Assembly: GCF_013240295.1 (NCBI RefSeq)
Contig: NZ_JABETK010000003.1
Span: forward strand, 124,001 to 188,000
Reading direction: 5' to 3'
Source: Neoaquamicrobium sediminum
Lineage (GTDB): Bacteria > Pseudomonadota > Alphaproteobacteria > Rhizobiales > Rhizobiaceae
DNA: 64,000 nt
The translations under genes were made by a program, and so were the position numbers. This document shows positions 63,636-64,000 of this stretch, piece by piece. The first letter of the stretch is position 1. The number at the start of each line of letters is the position of its first letter. Below the pieces are notes generated by a model, which saw only the letters and a list, made by a program, of their open reading frames with translations, ran no database searches and had not been told where the DNA came from.

Positions 63636-64000
63636 TGAACCGCTCCGGGTTTGCCGGAGGCTCCAACTCCTGAGAAGGTGGAGCCATCATGAGCAAGACG
63701 ACGAACAAGTTTTCCCCGGAAGTGCGCCAGCGAGCCGTGCGGCTGGTGCTGGATCACGAACATGAACATCCCTCCCGGTGGGCTGCGGTCATGTCGATCG
63801 CGTCCAAGATCGGCTGCACGGGCCAGACGCTGAACGAGTGGGTGAAGAAGTCCGAGGTAGACGCCGGCAAGCGCGCCGGTGTGCCGACGGACATGGCGGC
63901 AAAGCTGAAGGCGCTAGAGAGGGAGAACCGGGAGCTTCGGCAGGCCAACGAGATCCTGCGCAAGGCTTCCGCTTATTTTGCCCAGGCGGAGCTCGACCGC
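63636..64000 (+). mobile_element. IS3-family element, copy 2 (cut by window end)
   Basis: The inverted repeat TGAACCGCTCCGGGTTTG at 63636 and the following sequence match the right end of copy 1 (7755-9075) read from the other strand. It is therefore the same element in inverted orientation, 54.6 kb from copy 1. The rest runs past the window. Confidence 0.93.
63689..64000 (+). CDS. IS3-family transposase OrfA (partial)
   Basis: The first 104 codons of the same OrfA as at 8696-9022, with an identical protein over the visible part ([20 protein letters not shown] to [10 protein letters not shown]). Ribosome site AGAAGGTGGAG upstream. OrfB lies outside the window. Confidence 0.92.
   Translation, partial: MSKTTNKFSPEVRQRAVRLVLDHEHEHPSRWAAVMSIASKIGCTGQTLNEWVKKSEVDAGKRAGVPTDMAAKLKALERENRELRQANEILRKASAYFAQAELDR

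Noticed and set aside
7755-63636. Composite transposon bounded by the two IS3 copies
   Set aside because: The copies are 54.6 kb apart and inverted, and the segment includes core respiratory genes; an inversion hot-spot is more reasonable than a mobile unit.

Overview
The window looks like a chromosomal or plasmid segment of a denitrifying alphaproteobacterium, most likely Hyphomicrobiales (Phyllobacteriaceae/Rhizobiaceae-like). The reasons are a MucR/Ros regulator, DUF982, DUF6455 and DUF6522 proteins, a rhizobial-style ccoNOQP/ccoIS cluster, pseudoazurin with NirK, NapABC, and GC-rich coding throughout. No tRNA, rRNA or CRISPR array was recognised.

Layout. 0-2.2 kb: an ilvD tail and a glutamate dehydrogenase. 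2.2-7.7 kb: denitrification block 1 with nirK copy 1, pseudoazurin, a YitT-type protein, nnrS, an unknown 125-aa gene and nirK copy 2. 7.7-15.4 kb: insertion-sequence territory, with one IS3 element, two same-orientation IS3-family (probably IS407-group) copies flanking an AbiEi/AbiEii toxin-antitoxin pair, a DUF1801 gene and an RHS remnant. 15.5-33 kb: a catabolic and transport island with a dipeptide-type ABC transporter, an M20 amidohydrolase, a PNPOx-ferredoxin reductase-[2Fe-2S] fusion, a branched-chain-type binding protein, and enzymes that could converge on HMG-CoA (crotonase, family III CoA-transferase, HMG-CoA lyase, degradative HMG-CoA reductase), plus GAF-PucR and WYL regulators and RidA. 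33-39.2 kb: two cyclic-di-GMP genes and dadA with a dadX stub. 39.5-48.1 kb: a minus-strand run of truncated globin, membrane protein, nsrR, ccoNOQP, two accessory membrane genes, ccoI, ccoS and a 44-aa membrane protein. 48.2-55.1 kb: denitrification block 2 with DUF1858/DUF6455/DUF6544 genes, a Crp/Fnr (NnrR-like) regulator divergent from a second pseudoazurin, and napABC with napA lacking its N terminus. 55-63.4 kb: a patchwork of small genes, gene fragments, a nuclease, DUF1772, TetR, MucR and VOC genes. 63.6 kb to the end: a second copy of the first IS3 element in inverted orientation.

How it fits together. Nitrate reduction (Nap), nitrite reduction (two NirK with two pseudoazurin donors), NO sensing (NnrR-like, NsrR, NnrS, globin) and a high-affinity cbb3 oxidase form a low-oxygen/NO-responsive set. 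Dyads of the form TTG-N8-CAA sit at nirK copy 2, at the globin/DUF1858 divergent promoter and at the nnrR/pseudoazurin divergent promoter. No NO reductase or N2O reductase gene is in the window.

Important caveat. At least nine otherwise well-conserved genes carry frameshifts, and most are explained by one missing G or C in a G/C run or by loss of one GC dinucleotide. By eye I found no run of six or more G or C in 64 kb, although runs of five are common. Many apparent pseudogenes here may therefore be sequencing under-calls. The gene-fusion junctions (napA/winged-helix, lysR/DUF1772, truncated dadX) are a separate matter and are either real deletions or misassemblies.
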